A DNA stretch of 64,000 nucleotides from UBA9676 sp963741615. Its GTDB lineage: Bacteria > Actinomycetota > Actinomycetes > Streptosporangiales > Streptosporangiaceae. The DNA lies in assembly GCA_963741615.1 (NCBI GenBank), contig CAVUIU010000029.1, positions 62,001 through 126,000 of the forward strand. Direction: 5' to 3'. Numbering within the stretch: the stretch's first letter is position 1; every line of letters starts with the position of its first letter. The notes under the pieces are model-generated. The model was not told the DNA's origin. It searched no databases and worked only from the letters and a program-made list of their open reading frames with translations. Below are positions 9,901-16,808 of this stretch, one piece after another. The position numbers and the translations under genes are program-made.

Positions 9901-10059
9901 CAGGGCGTGGAACGCGGCATTATGCGGTGTTTCAGTGACCAACACGGACGGCGGATTTGCGTTGATGCGCTGCTGTGGTTACTGGAGCACCGTGCTGCCA
10001 TTCGGGCCGCTGAGGTGGGCAACCAGCGCGGGAGCAGCGGAACCTGTCAACCTGAATGA
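6904..10059 (+). CDS. DUF4062-cyclase-STAND ATPase-TPR fusion, 3' end cut by IS
   Basis: A 1051-residue cytoplasmic signalling protein. Domains in order: DUF4062 (about 33-135; VRVFISSTLEEM, YRAYLAQSQVFVGIYW, GLEDEYRLA); class III nucleotide cyclase (about 203-370; FLLTDIEGSTRLWE and RGEGDSFFAAF supply both metal-binding Asp, INRCARV supplies Asn and Arg); NB-ARC/STAND ATPase (P-loop GPGGSGKTRLA about 420, Walker B LLIVLDNCEHV about 484); then a helical winged-helix and TPR-rich region to the end. The cyclase residues needed for catalysis are present. DUF4062 is common at the N-terminus of STAND proteins suspected of signalling or defence. The stop TGA (10057-10059) is the first three bases of an IS3-type element, so the native C-terminus is missing by an unknown amount. 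Substrate and trigger are unknown. Confidence 0.9.
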   Translation: MGEPQEVGAAAAAGEESRADQAAVILTPDQRVRVFISSTLEEMAAERAAARRAIRRLHLVPVWYESGARPHPPRSMYRAYLAQSQVFVGIYWQRYGWVAPGMGISGLEDEYRLAAGKPMLLYLKRPAPDQEPGLRAMIDGIRAVGTVSYRTFATPRELERLLADDLAVLLSESFAGAAVSAGAPGALSTGPGQPTEARLPAGTVTFLLTDIEGSTRLWEIVPDAMEVALEQHNRLLTGVIEGHGGVVVTSRGEGDSFFAAFASAVAAVQAAGACQLALAGQDWPEGAALRVRMGLHTGEAHVQDDDYADHAAINRCARVKAAAHGGQVLITQATCDLVGGGLGSGFGVKRLGEFRLRDLSQPELIYQLTHADLPADFPPLNTLSERTSNLPVQMTTFVGRTEELAQIASLMEANRLVTLLGPGGSGKTRLAIQVAADLNGRFPDGQWLVELAALTDPRLVAPQIAAVLRQPEFDVDKLAAKRLLIVLDNCEHVMGACAELVASLLRTCPGIVVLATSREPLNVAGEQVVRIGPLERADATELFVERAALVRPDLHFGVPEMATIAAICQRLDGIPLAIELAAARMRGMTVSEILERLQDRFRLLTSRSTTASERHQTLRAAVTWSYELLEEPERVLFRRLSVFSGGWRMASAEAVCAEGFADDRYYVTDLALTLVDKSLVLVYGQNTSRYGMLETLREFAREKLAEAGELAELERRHGEHFLALSTSADWPTAVWWPDRRVHDVIPDLDNFRAALRWSKSQPPGTELGLVVGAAPLWMAAGRFAEGQLALTEALERAPQPSVLRLKALERLGWLAAEHGDFETGASTAKKALRLAEELGSQFVASAQVLLGYTALQQGDHEVAAALFTKSLRAYQANNDLTGIAQVRHHQAYLAMKTGDPARAEALFDETVTIAHQAQDTGLAAYALLSGIPVLIDDGRITDARNRWLTAYQQTGTTGSAVLHLALLGYAASIAAAGEHPHRAVLLTEIAVGLLSETGWQGVERGIMRCFSDQHGRRICVDALLWLLEHRAAIRAAEVGNQRGSSGTCQPE

Positions 10060-10077
10060 GGCACCATCGGGCGGCTT

Positions 10078-11100
10078 TTACTGAGTGCAGGTCTCCTTCT
10101 GATCGGGGCGGTTGATCCACGAGGCGGCCGGCAGTTGTGGCGGTGCCGGAGGCTGGCGGACGAACCGTTCGGGGTGGGCGATGTAGGCGGCGGTGAGCAC
10201 GTGCGCCCGGGCGGCCTGGACGGCGTGGGCGCGGCCGTAGTGGATGTCGGCGGCGGTGTGCAGGCCCAGCCCGGTATGGCGGTGTTGCTGGTTGTACCAG
10301 GGGAAGAAGACCTGGCAGTGCGCCCGGGCGGCCTCGATCGAGGCGAAGCGGCGGGGGAAGTCCGGCCGGTACTTCAGCGTCTTGAACTGGCTCTCGGAGT
10401 AGGGATTGTCGTTGCTCACGTGCGGCCGGGAGTGGGATTGGGTGACGCCGAGGTCGGCGAGCAGGAACGCGACCGGCTTGGAGGTCATCGAGGAGCCGCG
10501 GTCGGCGTGGATGGCCAGCTGCCTTGGGCTGATGTGCTGCTTGGCGCAGGTGGCGGCGATCAGCTTCCCGGCGAGGACGGCGGACTCGCGGGTGGCGGCC
10601 ATCCAGCCAGTGGCGTACCGGCTGAAGATGTCCAAGATCACGTACAGGTAGTAGCAGGTCCACTTGGCCGGGCCGTGCAGTTTGGTGATGTCCCAGCTCC
10701 ACACCTGGTTCGGCGCGGCTGCCATCAGCTCGGGCTTGACCGGGGCGGGGTGGGTGGCCTGGCGGCGCCGTTCCTTGCTCTCCCCGGCCTCGCGCAAGAC
10801 CCGGTAGAAGGTGGACACCGACCCCAGGTAGATCCCCTCGTCCAGCAGGGTCGCCCACACTTCGGCCGGGGCAAGGTCAGCGAACCGCTCGCAGTGCAGC
10901 GTGCCGAGGATCTCCTGGCGCTCGGCCTGGCTCAGGGCGCGGGGCTGCACCCGCCCGGCGTGCGGGACGGGGGCTGGCCGCGGCGGCGGCAGGCTGGCCC
11001 GGTGCCTGCGGTAATAGCTGGCCTGCGGTGCGCCCACCGCGGCGCAGGCTGCCCGGGTGCCGGTCCGCGGCGTCAGCGTGGCGATGGCCTCGCCGGTCAC
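10078..11100 (-). CDS. IS3-family transposase OrfB (DDE integrase)
   Basis: A 340-residue catalytic subunit counted from the GTG at 11100, which overlaps the orfA stop as GTGA. It has the HTH_21-like segment (LSQAERQEILGTL) and then the rve integrase core with VWSWDITKL (first Asp), HADRGSSM (second Asp) and DNPYSESQFKTLKY (catalytic Glu), followed by WYNQQHRHTGLGLHT. All three acidic residues are present and there is no internal stop. In IS3 elements OrfB is made mainly as an OrfAB fusion by -1 frameshifting in the overlap; the same frame stays open back past 11100, which would allow that. Confidence 0.9.
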   Translation of the reverse strand: MTGEAIATLTPRTGTRAACAAVGAPQASYYRRHRASLPPPRPAPVPHAGRVQPRALSQAERQEILGTLHCERFADLAPAEVWATLLDEGIYLGSVSTFYRVLREAGESKERRRQATHPAPVKPELMAAAPNQVWSWDITKLHGPAKWTCYYLYVILDIFSRYATGWMAATRESAVLAGKLIAATCAKQHISPRQLAIHADRGSSMTSKPVAFLLADLGVTQSHSRPHVSNDNPYSESQFKTLKYRPDFPRRFASIEAARAHCQVFFPWYNQQHRHTGLGLHTAADIHYGRAHAVQAARAHVLTAAYIAHPERFVRQPPAPPQLPAASWINRPDQKETCTQ

Positions 11101-11546
11101 GGCGCCGACTTCGGATCGGTGCCCGCGCTCTCGGAGAGCGTCTCCAAGAGCGCCTGCAGTTTTGCCTGCACGTCCACCACGAAGCGGGCCTTGGCCAGCT
11201 CCTGCTCCAGCCGCGCCTTCTCCTTGTGCAGCGCTGCGATCCGCGCGTCCCGGGGATCGGGAGCGGGCCGCCCGCGGGGCCGGGCCAGGCCGGCCAGCGC
11301 CCCGGCGTCGCGAGCCCGCCGCCACTCCACGATGTGACTGGAGTACAGGCCCTCCCGGCGCAAGATCGCGCCCTTCTCACCCGGCTCAGCCGCGTCATAG
11401 GCGGCCAGGACCTCCAGCTTGTACTTCGCCGTGAAGCTCCGCCGGCGGGCCCGCTCGGGCACCTCCGGATCCGGCCGTCCCGGTTCGCCGTCAGCCACCT
11501 GTCCAGCATCGGCGGCAACCAGCCGGCCGTCGAGGGTCACACTCAC
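11097..11546 (-). CDS. IS3-family transposase OrfA
   Basis: A 149-residue DNA-binding subunit. It contains RRSFTAKYKLEVLAAYD, the start of the HTH_Tnp_1 domain, then GAILRREGLYSSHIVEWRRA (recognition region) and a leucine-zipper-like coiled coil (ALHKEKARLEQELAKARF). It starts at a GTG behind GGAGACACC. It precedes and overlaps orfB in the order usual for IS3 elements. The N-terminal 30 residues before ARRRSF are acidic and variable. Confidence 0.88.
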   Translation of the reverse strand: MSVTLDGRLVAADAGQVADGEPGRPDPEVPERARRRSFTAKYKLEVLAAYDAAEPGEKGAILRREGLYSSHIVEWRRARDAGALAGLARPRGRPAPDPRDARIAALHKEKARLEQELAKARFVVDVQAKLQALLETLSESAGTDPKSAP

Positions 11547-11602
11547 GTCAGGGTGTCTCCATCCCCGCCCTCGGGGTCAGTAATTCTCGGGGGGCGGGTG
11601 CC

Positions 11603-12184
11603 TCACGTCAGCTTGGCAGAGAGGGCAGCCGCTGGCCGGACCTGTGTATCAGCGCCAAGAGCGCTATGCAGCGGCACGAGGGACGCGGGATCGGGGTGCT
11701 CGAGGTGGAAAGACTCCAGGATGAGCCCGCGTGGTGCTGATCTGGCGGGGTGCTCGGTGTCGCCCCAGCTGATAAGGAATGGCACCAGGCCGCCGGGCAC
11801 CGCGTTGAGCGTCAGCCGCCACCGCAGCACCACCCCCGTTGGCCCGGCCCGCTGCATCTCGGCCACATCGCCTGGGTCATAGCCGCGGCGGCGGGCGTCA
11901 GCCACTGCCGCGTCGATGTCCTGGCAGGCAATCGCCCAGCCGACCAGTCCACTGCGGCTGACGCCGCCGGGGGCAAACGGGCGCGGTACAGACGGCTCTG
12001 GCTGGCCGGGATCGGGAGCGATGATCTCCAGATAGGTCCGGGGGCCGAGCGCGAGCAGCGCATTATGGGTGCCCAGACCGATGTGCTTGCCACCAGCGTG
12101 GGCCCGTATGCCAAAGCGTTCCTCAACATCGGCAACCGCGTCGGCCAGGTCGGGGGCCCGGTAGATGAGATGGTCGATCAGCAT
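11603..12184 (-). CDS. Glyoxalase-like (VOC) protein, 3' end cut by IS
   Basis: A 193-residue protein of the glyoxalase-like_3 (PF13468-type) group: starts LIDHLIYRAPDL, then HAGGKHIGLGTHNALLALG, YLEIIAPDPGQ, and WGDTEHPARSAP. Family members are usually some 10-20 residues longer, ending in a short beta strand after the ..V.. ALVA.L segment. Here the frame ends at SAKLT followed by a TGA made from the terminal TGA of the IS3 element (11603-11605). It probably lost only its last strand and may still fold. Substrate unknown. The ATG at 12184 lies inside a 13-bp palindrome. Confidence 0.82.
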   Translation of the reverse strand: MLIDHLIYRAPDLADAVADVEERFGIRAHAGGKHIGLGTHNALLALGPRTYLEIIAPDPGQPEPSVPRPFAPGGVSRSGLVGWAIACQDIDAAVADARRRGYDPGDVAEMQRAGPTGVVLRWRLTLNAVPGGLVPFLISWGDTEHPARSAPRGLILESFHLEHPDPASLVPLHSALGADTQVRPAAALSAKLT

Positions 12185-12238
12185 GATCTGATCATCCCCA
12201 CACCGACAGCGGCCTTATGCCGGTGATCGAAGATCACC
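12183..12238. promoter_or_regulatory. Palindrome pair upstream of the VOC gene
   Basis: ATGATC-T-GATCAT (12183-12195) is a perfect palindrome spanning the VOC gene start, and GGTGATC-GAA-GATCACC (12222-12238) is a perfect 7-bp inverted repeat with a 3-nt spacer about 40 bases upstream. The next 90 bases hold several more TGATC words. Such paired palindromes are typical operators for a dimeric repressor, but no regulator gene is adjacent. Confidence 0.45.
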
Positions 12239-12717
12239 CATACTTCCGGCTCGGCATAGTGCCTGATCATGCAAGGTGATCGAGGCGCAGTATCCATGAT
12301 CTTCGCGCCTCATGATCACCGCCATACCAACCATGACAGGGCGTTCGTCGGCGGACAACCTGCCGCCTGGGTCACGCCGGATTCTGTCGCACATCAGTGG
12401 GCGGATATGTGTCGCGGATCAGTTGTCGGATCACAGCACATCCGACAGCATCTCCGACAGCACATCCGACCACATCCGACCCCTGCACGTGATCGCCGAC
12501 ATGAAGGGCGACGGTTCCACGGTCCGCTCCCTCCATCCCGGATGAAGCGGCCATCACAGCGCAAACCCTCCAGCAAGTGCGCCGAACCGGGTGATCTGCA
12601 GAGCCTAAATGGGCCGCGCCCGACGGATTTCCTGCAAACAAAATCGGCGATCGGCACGATCTCGTAAGGTGGCGGTTGCCGGCTGATCGCCGCCGACCGG
12701 CCAGGAGCCGGGCGCGG
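12239..12717. other. Stretch without a gene, holding short tandem repeats
   Basis: No family-like coding frame on either strand. It contains the CACATCCGAC repeat cluster annotated separately and several ATGATC/GATCA words near 12265-12330. Confidence 0.4.
12425..12480. repeat. CACATCCGAC short repeat cluster
   Basis: Three exact copies of CACATCCGAC (12437, 12461, 12471) and a variant CATCTCCGAC (12449), the first three at 12-base steps and the last two abutting. An inverted GTCGGAT lies at 12425-12431. Not CRISPR-like: the unit is too short and there are no spacers. It could be a binding array or simple slippage. Confidence 0.6.
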
Positions 12718-12978
12718 CTATGACTCGACGAGCATCACAACCGTGTCAGGGCGCACCCCGTCGTACTTCATAGCTTCGGCGGCCTCCTTGGACTCCAGCG
12801 CCCGCCGGAAGGAGTCATTGTCGGGCGCTTCCACGATCAGCCCGACCCTGTTCGGGTTTTCCGGGTCGATGAACGTGCGCGCCGTCATACCCATGGGTCC
12901 GAAGAACTCTTCCCGTTTCGGTGAGGCAAGCCAGTGGCCGACGTCGTCAACCTCGTGGAACACCATCATTGTTGTCAT
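12718..12978 (-). CDS. Conserved small hypothetical protein
   Basis: An 86-residue protein beginning MTTMMVFHEVDDVGHWL, then FFGPMGMTARTFIDPENPN and GLIVEAPDNDSFRRALESKE. The length and the alternating strand/helix pattern suggest a ferredoxin-like dimeric alpha/beta-barrel fold, as in small monooxygenase-like or stress-responsive proteins, but I recognise no named family. The ATG at 12978 follows a G-rich run (GGGGGTCTCACG). No signal peptide or membrane helix. Stand-alone gene. Confidence 0.7.
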   Translation of the reverse strand: MTTMMVFHEVDDVGHWLASPKREEFFGPMGMTARTFIDPENPNRVGLIVEAPDNDSFRRALESKEAAEAMKYDGVRPDTVVMLVES

Positions 12979-13364
12979 CGTGAGACCCCCCTGTCGGGCG
13001 CCGCTCGTCTGAGCCGTGCGCCGTGACCCGATGCTACTACGGCGTCAGCGGACCTGGCCCGCCCGCTGACCTGGGACCACGCCGGCATGCTCCAAGTGCC
13101 CGTTGCCGGGCCGCCGCTGCGGCCGCACAGCGGAAAGAAGAACCTCGCCCTTTTGGAGGCGCCCTTGAAGGTCCCAGCCCACCACGCCAGACAGCTGTCA
13201 GCGGACACCCCAGAGCTGCGCCGGGACAAGGGCAAACCCATGACCGCCTGAAAATCCCTGCACCGGCGGCCACGAGGCACACGGCGGCCACCAGCCTCAC
13301 CTGCAGTGATACCCGCCGGGCTAGGCTCCGGCAATCTCGCAGCAGGCCGGGCGGACGTCTCTGC
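12979..13364. other. Stretch without a recognisable gene
   Basis: Nothing supportable on either strand. Its right end borders a methyltransferase remnant and may contain that gene's unrecognisable 5' part. Confidence 0.35.
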
Positions 13365-13758
13365 TCGTCGGTATGGGTCAAGCCCGGGGAAAACCCGTGG
13401 ACGGCGATCGCCACGCAGGCGATCGCGACGGAGGCGGTGCTGGCGCCACCCGGCCCGGACGGGCCGAATATGTTCCGGTGCGCTGCCCCGGGATATGTCA
13501 GTGCCCTGTACGAGGCCGCGGGGCTGCGCGACGTTGCCGAGTGGACGTCAACGTCGAACTCGTGATGCGACCGCCCGCGCAGTATTGGGAGATGATCAGC
13601 GAGCACGTCTCGCTCGCAGTTGCGGCGCTTCAGCAGGTCGGCGAACCGGCGCGGGAGCGGATCGCGAAAGCCGTCATATCGCCAAGGCCAGCACCTACGA
13701 AGAAGACGGCAAGGTAAGGATTCCGGGTGTGGCCCGCTGCATCGTCGGCACGAAGTAG
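13365..13758 (+). pseudogene. SAM-dependent methyltransferase 3' remnant, two frameshifts
   Basis: Three frames together read as the C-terminal third of a class I SAM methyltransferase of an actinomycete type. Frame one has VKPGENPWTAIATQAIATE and CAAPGYVSALYEAAGLRDV. Near 13545 the frame shifts to QYWEMISEHVSLAVAALQQV then EPARERIAKAVI. Near 13680 it shifts again to IAKASTYEEDGKVRI and the normal end GVARCIVGTK. The SAM-binding half is absent. Assignment is by recalled similarity of the tail; decay is evident from the frame changes. Confidence 0.65.
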
Positions 13759-14042
13759 GGACACCCGAACTCGAGCGTCTGCGCACAGTCGCCGAGCCGC
13801 GGAGCTCATCTTGGCAGCCGGAAATAGTCAACGCTCGGTGCCCGCTGTCTGCAGTGACTGACTCACGCTGTGTAATTGGTCTTCGGCGTGTTTGCGGCGC
13901 GCATCCTCGCCGGTCTCCACTGCGCCGCGGACTGGGCGGTGGCGGGCGCGATCGTCCTCGCTAGACCAGCGGGCGGCGCCGCCAGGACACAGGACGCCTG
14001 CGCTGGGGAGGGCAGTATGGCAAGGTGGGGGCCGGGAACTGG

Positions 14043-14840
14043 TCACGGTGGTGTGGCGCGCTGCTCGGCGATGGAGTTGCCGCCGTCCACGATGAGGTAT
14101 TGCCCGGTGATGTAGGACGCGCCCGGGCTGGCCAGCCAGGCGACGGCGGCGGCGACCTCGCCGGGTGAGCCGCTCCGGCCGGCCGGGGTGACCAGCCCTT
14201 CGCCATGTTCTTCCGGGGTTTGGGACCCGGTCGCTATCCAGCCAGGCGCGACGGCGTTGACGGTGATTCCATGCCGGGCCGCGTCCACCGCGATCGCGCG
14301 GGTGAGGCCGACCATGCCCGCCTTGGCGCTGGCATACCCGACGTCCGCGCGCATCGCCATCACCGGGCCGGTCACACTGGCCACCATGATGATCCGCCCC
14401 CAGCCGCTGCTGGCCATACGCGGCAGCGCCGCCTTGGTGACCAGGAAGGCGGTTGTCAGGTTCCGGGCGAGGGATGCCTGCCAGGTCACCAGATCCATCG
14501 ATTCCACCGTGCCGGACTCGAACACCGGAACAGCGGCGGAGATCATGCCGGCGTTGTTGACCACGATGTCCAACCGTCCCCACCGCGCCACTACAGCCGA
14601 CACAAGCCCGGGTGCGGCGGCGGCGTCGGTGAGATCCGCGGCGAATCCCGCCACGTCAAAGCCAGCGCTGCACAGCTCACCGGCCCTGTCCCGGATCCGG
14701 GCTGTGGTGGCGGTGATCATCACCGCGGCACCGAGCTCGGCGAGCATCCTGGCGGAGGCGAAACCGATGCCGTCGGAACTGCCCGCCCCGGTGACCACCG
14801 CCACCCGGCCGGACAAGTCGAACGCGGCTGGGATAGGCAT
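14043..14840 (-). CDS. SDR family oxidoreductase
   Basis: A 265-residue classical short-chain dehydrogenase/reductase. It has the NAD(P)-binding motif VVTGAGSSDGIGFA (about residue 15), a DLTD acidic segment, NNAG (about 92), a Ser in VASVTGPV, and the catalytic YASAKAG (Tyr-x3-Lys, about 170). It ends with the usual GQYLIVDGGNSI. An unusual SSDG insertion sits in the glycine-rich loop (GxxxxxGIG), as in FabG-like groups that read GAGSxxGIG. Substrate cannot be told. Stand-alone on the minus strand; a strong hairpin lies about 190 bases upstream of its start. Confidence 0.92.
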   Translation of the reverse strand: MPIPAAFDLSGRVAVVTGAGSSDGIGFASARMLAELGAAVMITATTARIRDRAGELCSAGFDVAGFAADLTDAAAAPGLVSAVVARWGRLDIVVNNAGMISAAVPVFESGTVESMDLVTWQASLARNLTTAFLVTKAALPRMASSGWGRIIMVASVTGPVMAMRADVGYASAKAGMVGLTRAIAVDAARHGITVNAVAPGWIATGSQTPEEHGEGLVTPAGRSGSPGEVAAAVAWLASPGASYITGQYLIVDGGNSIAEQRATPP

Positions 14841-15032
14841 TGCCCGATCTTAATAGGGCTGGACTCCCGCCCCCTCGCTCACCGGGCAGGCAGCCGCCGG
14901 CCGCACAGCCGAGGCCAGTGGGCGGCGCCAAGCCCGCCCACGGCAAAGTCCGCAGAACGAGCGGTCTTATACGGCCTAGCCGCCGTGGACGCGACGACGA
15001 CTGACAGCGCCGATCCAGCGACCCCGGCTTCA

Positions 15033-15081
15033 CACGGGCCCAAGCTCGGATCACGCCCCGTGATCCGAGCTTGGGCCCGTG
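15033..15081. repeat. 23-bp perfect inverted repeat with 3-nt loop
   Basis: Arms 15033-15055 and 15059-15081 are exact reverse complements (CACGGGCCCAAGCTC... and its complement) around CCC. No T-run follows on either strand. It lies between the SDR gene and a TPR pseudogene, both on the minus strand, so it could be a strong terminator for transcripts from the right, an IS-end relic or a cruciform site. Confidence 0.8.
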
Positions 15082-15133
15082 CCCGGCGCGCAAACATCCG
15101 CTGTTCTGGGTGGCAGTCTTATCGCTGGCCCGG

Positions 15134-15720
15134 TCATCTGCGCCGCGCCGGAACGGTCATTGTGAGCGTCGGATCGGCGGCCTGGCTCGCGGGAGCGGGC
15201 TGGCCGAGCGCGGCGGCGGTGAACGCCTCCACCACCGCGATGAACGCCTGGTCCTGGGGGTCTTCGCTGGCCCGCAGGTCGGCCAGCCCGGCCAGAATCG
15301 CCTGGGCGGCGGGGGCATCGCCGCGCAGCGCCGCCAGCCAGGCCCGGTAGCAGGCCAGGTCCTCGATGCCGGCCAGGCCGTCAGCGTCGTCGGCCTGGGC
15401 CAGCTCGGCCCCGGCGGCGTCCCAGTCGCCGGTCATCAGCAGCGCCTGGGCCAGGTTCGTGACCGCGAACGCGAGCAGGTCGCGGGCGCCGGCAGGCGCA
15501 GTTGGGCGGCGGCGGCGCGGGCCGCTTCGGCGCCGGCGGCGGGAGCGGTGCTGGTCACCGCGTCAGACAGGTTGAGCAGCGCGCGGCCGAGCTGGACGGT
15601 GTCGCCGGCCTGCCCGGCCAGCCGGGCGGCCTCCCGGTGATAGGAGGCCGCCTGCGGCCCCGAGCCCCAGGTAGCACGCGAGGGCTGCCCCGGGAACCGG
15701 GCCGCAGGCCCAGCTCCTTC
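15134..15720 (-). pseudogene. TPR-region remnant of a cyclase/STAND-type protein
   Basis: The minus strand encodes SYHREAARLAGQAGDTVQLG, RALLNLSDAV and AAGAEAARAAAAQLRL. After a frame change near 15480 it continues as MTGDWDAAGAELAQADDADG, ACYRAWLAALRGDAPAAQA and DPQDQAFIAVVEAFTAAALG. These are TPR-like helical repeats of the kind found at the C-terminus of the two large STAND proteins in this window. The N-terminal ATPase and any cyclase domain are absent. It is a fragment with at least one frameshift. Confidence 0.6.
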
Positions 15721-15847
15721 GGCCGGCACAGCGGCCTCGACGGCGGGCTCGTCGATAGTGATGGCCAGCATCTGGCCGCCACGCCACTGGCACGCCTGTG
15801 CGCGGACGCTGGCTGGTCCAAACGGGCAGCGGGTCATCCCGCTCCAT

Positions 15848-16088
15848 GGGGAGCCAAACGGGGAGCCAACGGTGGCAGAGACCAAGCCACGCCGGGCCAC
15901 TGTCAGCGATCGCCGTCGCTGGTCAACGGCACATTGAGCCTCGTCGAGCCATGTTCAGCGACCGGGCTGACCCGCCTTGCAAGCGAGGGGTCACTGGTTC
16001 GAACCCAGTTGCGCCCACCAGTTTGTGCAGGTCAGAACCATGCTGTGGCATCCTGCATGCTCGTTTGGGAGCTAACAAAGAGCCAAGT
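15848..16088. other. Putative integrase attachment site with arm-like repeats
   Basis: Two abutting GGGGAGCCAA words (15848-15857, 15860-15869) lie left of a tRNA-like 3' end (15971-16020). Two related words, GGGAGCTAAC (16067-16076) and AGAGCCAAG (16080-16088), lie to the right. Integrases of tyrosine-recombinase elements bind repeated arm sites flanking a core that is often a tRNA 3' end. The layout therefore resembles an attP or attL/attR region; no intact integrase is adjacent. Confidence 0.5.
15971..16020 (+). other. tRNA 3'-half (anticodon, T arm, CCA), no 5' half
   Basis: The 50 bases can be folded as an anticodon arm with loop CTTGCAA (anticodon TGC, alanine), a variable loop, the T arm ACTGG-TTCGAAC-CCAGT and TGCGCCC-A-CCA. 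The anticodon stem has one C-A mismatch. I see no D arm or matching 5' acceptor strand upstream, so this is not a complete tRNA gene. It looks like the piece of a tRNA gene copied as an integration core. Confidence 0.6.
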
Positions 16089-16298
16089 GAAGATTTTCCT
16101 GTGCCCGCGGTGAGGTAGAGGTGGATAGTGCGATTGCTGTGACAGCCAGTCCGGTTGGCTGCATGGCCGTCGTGTGGGACCTGCCGAACTAGCAGGCGCG
16201 CGCGGCTTGTTTAGAAAAAAATGACCTTGTGTCGGCGCCGGGGGTCAGAATTCGAGCGCCGTTGACACCGAGAATGCGCGCAATTGCCGCGAAGACGA

Positions 16299-16808
16299 TC
16301 ATGTGATTCTCGCGAGCTCCATGATCCAGTTGACCTGCCAGGTGAGTCCGTCGTCCCAGGAGAATGCCTGCTCCCAGCGTGCCGTGGCGGATGTCTCGTT
16401 CGTCCACTCAAAGCGCACCTTCACCGGCCGGTCATAGAGCGTGTCATCGCAGAAGAACGTGCCACGGCCATTTGCCCAGCAGCCTTCGACTGGAGGATCG
16501 AGGTGGCCAGGCCGGCGACTGGAGGCCCACCAGATCCGCCAGACATTGCGCTGCAGGTCGAATTGCCGCAGAGTGAGCCCCTCAAACGGATCACCGTCCG
16601 CAGGGGCGTCGGCCCAGATCCTGTCTATGTGGCCGAGGCCGCCGAAGATGGGCTCGGCGTGCGCGATGGCGCCGAACGTCACCCATTCGCTGCAGCCAGG
16701 ATCGGCGACGTCGGCCAGCTTGCGGTTACGGACCTGCCAGCGGCCGAAGATGAAGTCGAAGTCGTGGCGGCCATCCGCATGGCCGGCTGCTGCGGCGATG
16801 CCGCTCAT
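16299..16808 (-). CDS. Conserved hypothetical protein (DUF1579-like)
   Basis: A 169-residue soluble protein with HDFDFIFGRWQVRNRKL near the N-terminus, then IWADAPADGDPFEGLTLRQF, WRIWWASSRRPGHLDPP and a C-terminal WEQAFSWDDGLTWQVNW. The FDFxxGxWxVxxRKL opening and later D-G-x-x-W motif recall the lipocalin-like DUF1579 group, whose function is unknown. The ATG at 16808 is preferred over one 30 bases earlier because AAGGGAG lies about 8 bases upstream of it. No signal peptide. No operon partner. Confidence 0.75.
   Translation of the reverse strand: MSGIAAAAGHADGRHDFDFIFGRWQVRNRKLADVADPGCSEWVTFGAIAHAEPIFGGLGHIDRIWADAPADGDPFEGLTLRQFDLQRNVWRIWWASSRRPGHLDPPVEGCWANGRGTFFCDDTLYDRPVKVRFEWTNETSATARWEQAFSWDDGLTWQVNWIMELARIT

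Larger units (their letters stand above)
10057..11605 (-). mobile_element. IS3-family insertion sequence
   Basis: About 1549 bp bounded by TGAGGCACC at 10057-10065 and its reverse complement at 11597-11605, giving the 5'-TG...CA-3' ends typical of IS3 elements. Further matches inside the ends (TTACTGA about 20 bases in) make an imperfect terminal repeat of about 28 bp. It carries overlapping orfA and orfB. No 3-bp target duplication is seen (GAA left, CGT right), which suggests rearrangement after or during insertion. Confidence 0.82.

Noticed and set aside
12425..12480. Possible CRISPR array
   Set aside because: Units are 10 bp, directly abutting or 2 bp apart, with no spacers and no cas genes.
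15971..16020. Complete tRNA-Ala gene
   Set aside because: No D arm or 5' acceptor strand upstream, and the anticodon stem has a mismatch; called a tRNA 3' fragment.
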